From Chitinivibrionales bacterium (GTDB taxonomy: Bacteria; Fibrobacterota; Chitinivibrionia; Chitinivibrionales; WJMI01), in contig WJJU01000256.1 of the NCBI GenBank assembly GCA_014729595.1, positions 1 through 7,645 of the forward strand: a stretch of DNA of 7,645 bases, in the 5' to 3' direction. The notes below the pieces were generated by a model. The model saw only the letters and a list, made by a program, of their open reading frames with translations. It was not told the origin of the DNA and did no database searches. Below, one piece after another: positions 6,266 through 7,645 of this stretch (the stretch's first letter is position 1; each line of letters begins with the position of its first letter). The position numbers and the translations under genes were made by a program.

Positions 6266-7645
6266 TTAGGCGCTTCTCGCAACAGGCTGAAGGTTGGGCT
6301 TCAAGTACTTGCCGGTTATCGACTTGGGATTTTCCGCGATCTCTTCGGGCGTGCCGACTGCCATGACGTATCCTCCTTCGTCACCACCCTCCGGACCAAG
6401 GTCGATCACATAGTCGGCGCATTTTATGACATCAAGGTTGTGTTCAATAATTAATACTGTGTTGCCGCGGTCTACAAGCTGCTGTAGGACGTTCATGAGC
6501 ATGAGAATGTCGTGGAAATGAAGACCGGTGGTAGGCTCATCGAGAATGTAAACGGTCCGACCGGTCGCTCTTCGCGCAAGTTCCGAAGCCAGCTTGATTC
6601 GTTGAGCCTCGCCCCCGGATAGTGTTGTCGCTTGCTGACCTAGATGAACATACCCCAGGCCAACTCGCGAGACAACCGATAATTTTGACTTAACGGCGGG
6701 AATGCGTTCGAAGAACATGAGAGCTTCATCGATGGTCATGTCGAGGACATCGGCGATGTTCTTGCCTTTGAACGTTATTTCGAGTGTTTCTCGGTTGTAT
6801 CGTTTCCCGTGGCAAGCTTCGCATTCGACGTAGACGTCGGGTAAAAAATGCATCTCTATTCGAATTAATCCGCCGCCCTGGCATGTCTCACATCGCCCGC
6901 CTTTAATGTTGAAGCTGAACCGACCGGAATTGTATCCTCTGATTTTGCTTTCCGGCAACATGGCGAATAGGTTACGTATGTGATCGAATGTCTTGGTATA
7001 GGTGGCCGGATTAGAGCGAGGTGTGCGGCCGATGGGGGATTGATCGATAGCGATTACTTTGTCGATTTGTTCAATACCCGCGATCCCTTTGTGGGGAAGC
7101 GCGGCCGTTTTGGAGCGGTAGAGCGATCGTGACAGTGCCGGGTAGAGCGTTTCGTTGATCAGGCTACTTTTCCCGGAGCCGGAAACGCCTGTGACGCAAA
7201 TAAGGGTTCCAAGGGGGAATGTCACGTCGACACCTTTAAGATTATGCCCCGTCGCCCCCTTGATTTTAAGATTCGCGCCGTTTCCCCGCCTTCGTGCTGT
7301 TGGTACCGGAATGCTTTTGGCACCCGCAAGGTACTGGCCGGTCAACGAATCCGCGCATTGCATGACATCGGTCGGCGTACCCGCGGCGACAACATGGCCG
7401 CCGTGAACGCCCGCTCCGGGGCCAATATCGATAAGGTGATCGGCCGCGAGAAGAGTTTCGCGGTCATGTTCGACAACCACCAGTGTGTTGCCGAGGTCAC
7501 GCAACGACTTCAGTGTGTCGAGCAAGCGGTCGTTATCGCGTGAGTGAAGGCCAATGCTCGGTTCGTCAAGTATGTAGGTGACCCCCGTCAAGCGCGATCC
7601 GATTTGAGTGGCCAGTCGTATGCGTTGGGCTTCACCGCCCGAAAG
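6266..7645 (-). CDS. uvrA: Excinuclease ABC subunit A (UvrA), C-terminal half, 5' end outside window
   Basis: UvrA is the cytoplasmic ATPase that finds DNA damage and loads UvrB in nucleotide excision repair. On the minus strand the frame is open from the window edge to the TAA at 6266-6268, giving 459 residues, about the last half of the usual 940. It enters inside the first ABC signature (LSGGEAQRIRLATQIGS at the edge). Then come Walker B LDEPSIGLH, the second-domain Walker A GVSGSGKSSL (7160-7189), and the zinc finger CETC-x19-CEAC with EMHFLPDVYV between (6812-6892). The second signature LSGGEAQRIKLASEL, Walker B YILDEPTTGLH and the switch histidine in IIEHNLDVIK follow. All the key residues in this half are present and the ending GKYLKPNL is typical. 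The TTG at 7589-7591 is an internal leucine codon, since the conserved signature lies upstream of it. No frameshift is seen. Confidence 0.98.
   Translation of the reverse strand, partial: LSGGEAQRIRLATQIGSRLTGVTYILDEPSIGLHSRDNDRLLDTLKSLRDLGNTLVVVEHDRETLLAADHLIDIGPGAGVHGGHVVAAGTPTDVMQCADSLTGQYLAGAKSIPVPTARRRGNGANLKIKGATGHNLKGVDVTFPLGTLICVTGVSGSGKSSLINETLYPALSRSLYRSKTAALPHKGIAGIEQIDKVIAIDQSPIGRTPRSNPATYTKTFDHIRNLFAMLPESKIRGYNSGRFSFNIKGGRCETCQGGGLIRIEMHFLPDVYVECEACHGKRYNRETLEITFKGKNIADVLDMTIDEALMFFERIPAVKSKLSVVSRVGLGYVHLGQQATTLSGGEAQRIKLASELARRATGRTVYILDEPTTGLHFHDILMLMNVLQQLVDRGNTVLIIEHNLDVIKCADYVIDLGPEGGDEGGYVMAVGTPEEIAENPKSITGKYLKPNLQPVARSA

Noticed and set aside
7589..7591. TTG as the start of the uvrA-like gene
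   Set aside because: The frame continues without a stop to the window edge and encodes the conserved LSGGEAQRIRLATQIGS signature upstream of it, so the true start lies outside.
1..7645. CRISPR arrays, tRNA or rRNA genes, insertion sequences, phage or defence genes
   Set aside because: I saw no regularly spaced direct repeats, cloverleaf-like sequence, rRNA-like stretch, transposase motif or terminal inverted repeats.

Overview
The window is an ordinary-looking, roughly balanced-to-slightly-GC-rich bacterial segment. It holds one plus-strand cluster of six genes (1-5971), a convergent intergenic gap (5972-6265), and the 3' part of uvrA on the minus strand (6266-7645). The ExbB/ExbD-type proton channel, an exported TPR protein with a signal peptide and a membrane-anchored propeller protein all point to a diderm (Gram-negative-type) bacterium. 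TPR-rich envelope proteins and two-component-regulator-type propellers are common in the Bacteroidota/FCB lineages and relatives (for example Zixibacteria or Gemmatimonadota). That placement is an inference and is held with low confidence.

Layout. 1-317: the C-terminal end of a TPR-like protein, open to the left edge. 340-1035: a MotA/TolQ/ExbB-family channel subunit. 1039-1809: an oversized ExbD/TolR-family protein whose periplasmic domain carries a long extra region with two CxxC motifs. 1822-2313: a second, more normal ExbD/TolR protein. 2314-2387: a short gap with a strong inverted repeat. 2388-4379: a 663-residue protein with one N-terminal membrane anchor and about 14 propeller blade motifs, and no kinase or DNA-binding domain. 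4394-5971: a secreted 525-residue protein made almost wholly of TPRs. After the convergent gap comes the C-terminal half of UvrA, running off the right edge.

How they may work together. The TPR-ExbB-ExbD-ExbD block is tightly spaced (gaps of 22, 3 and 12 nt) and is surely one operon. It should make a proton-motive-force-driven inner-membrane complex that acts on a periplasmic or outer-membrane partner. No TonB, TolA, TolB or Pal is visible. The propeller and the long TPR protein (14 nt apart) look like a second transcription or translation unit, set off by the hairpin, and both should face the periplasm. They are reasonable candidate partners of the energised complex, but only their position and topology support this. 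uvrA is a housekeeping DNA-repair gene and is probably unrelated to the cluster.

The most unusual item is the ExbD variant with the four-cysteine insert. The all-sensor 14-blade propeller without any signalling output is second.
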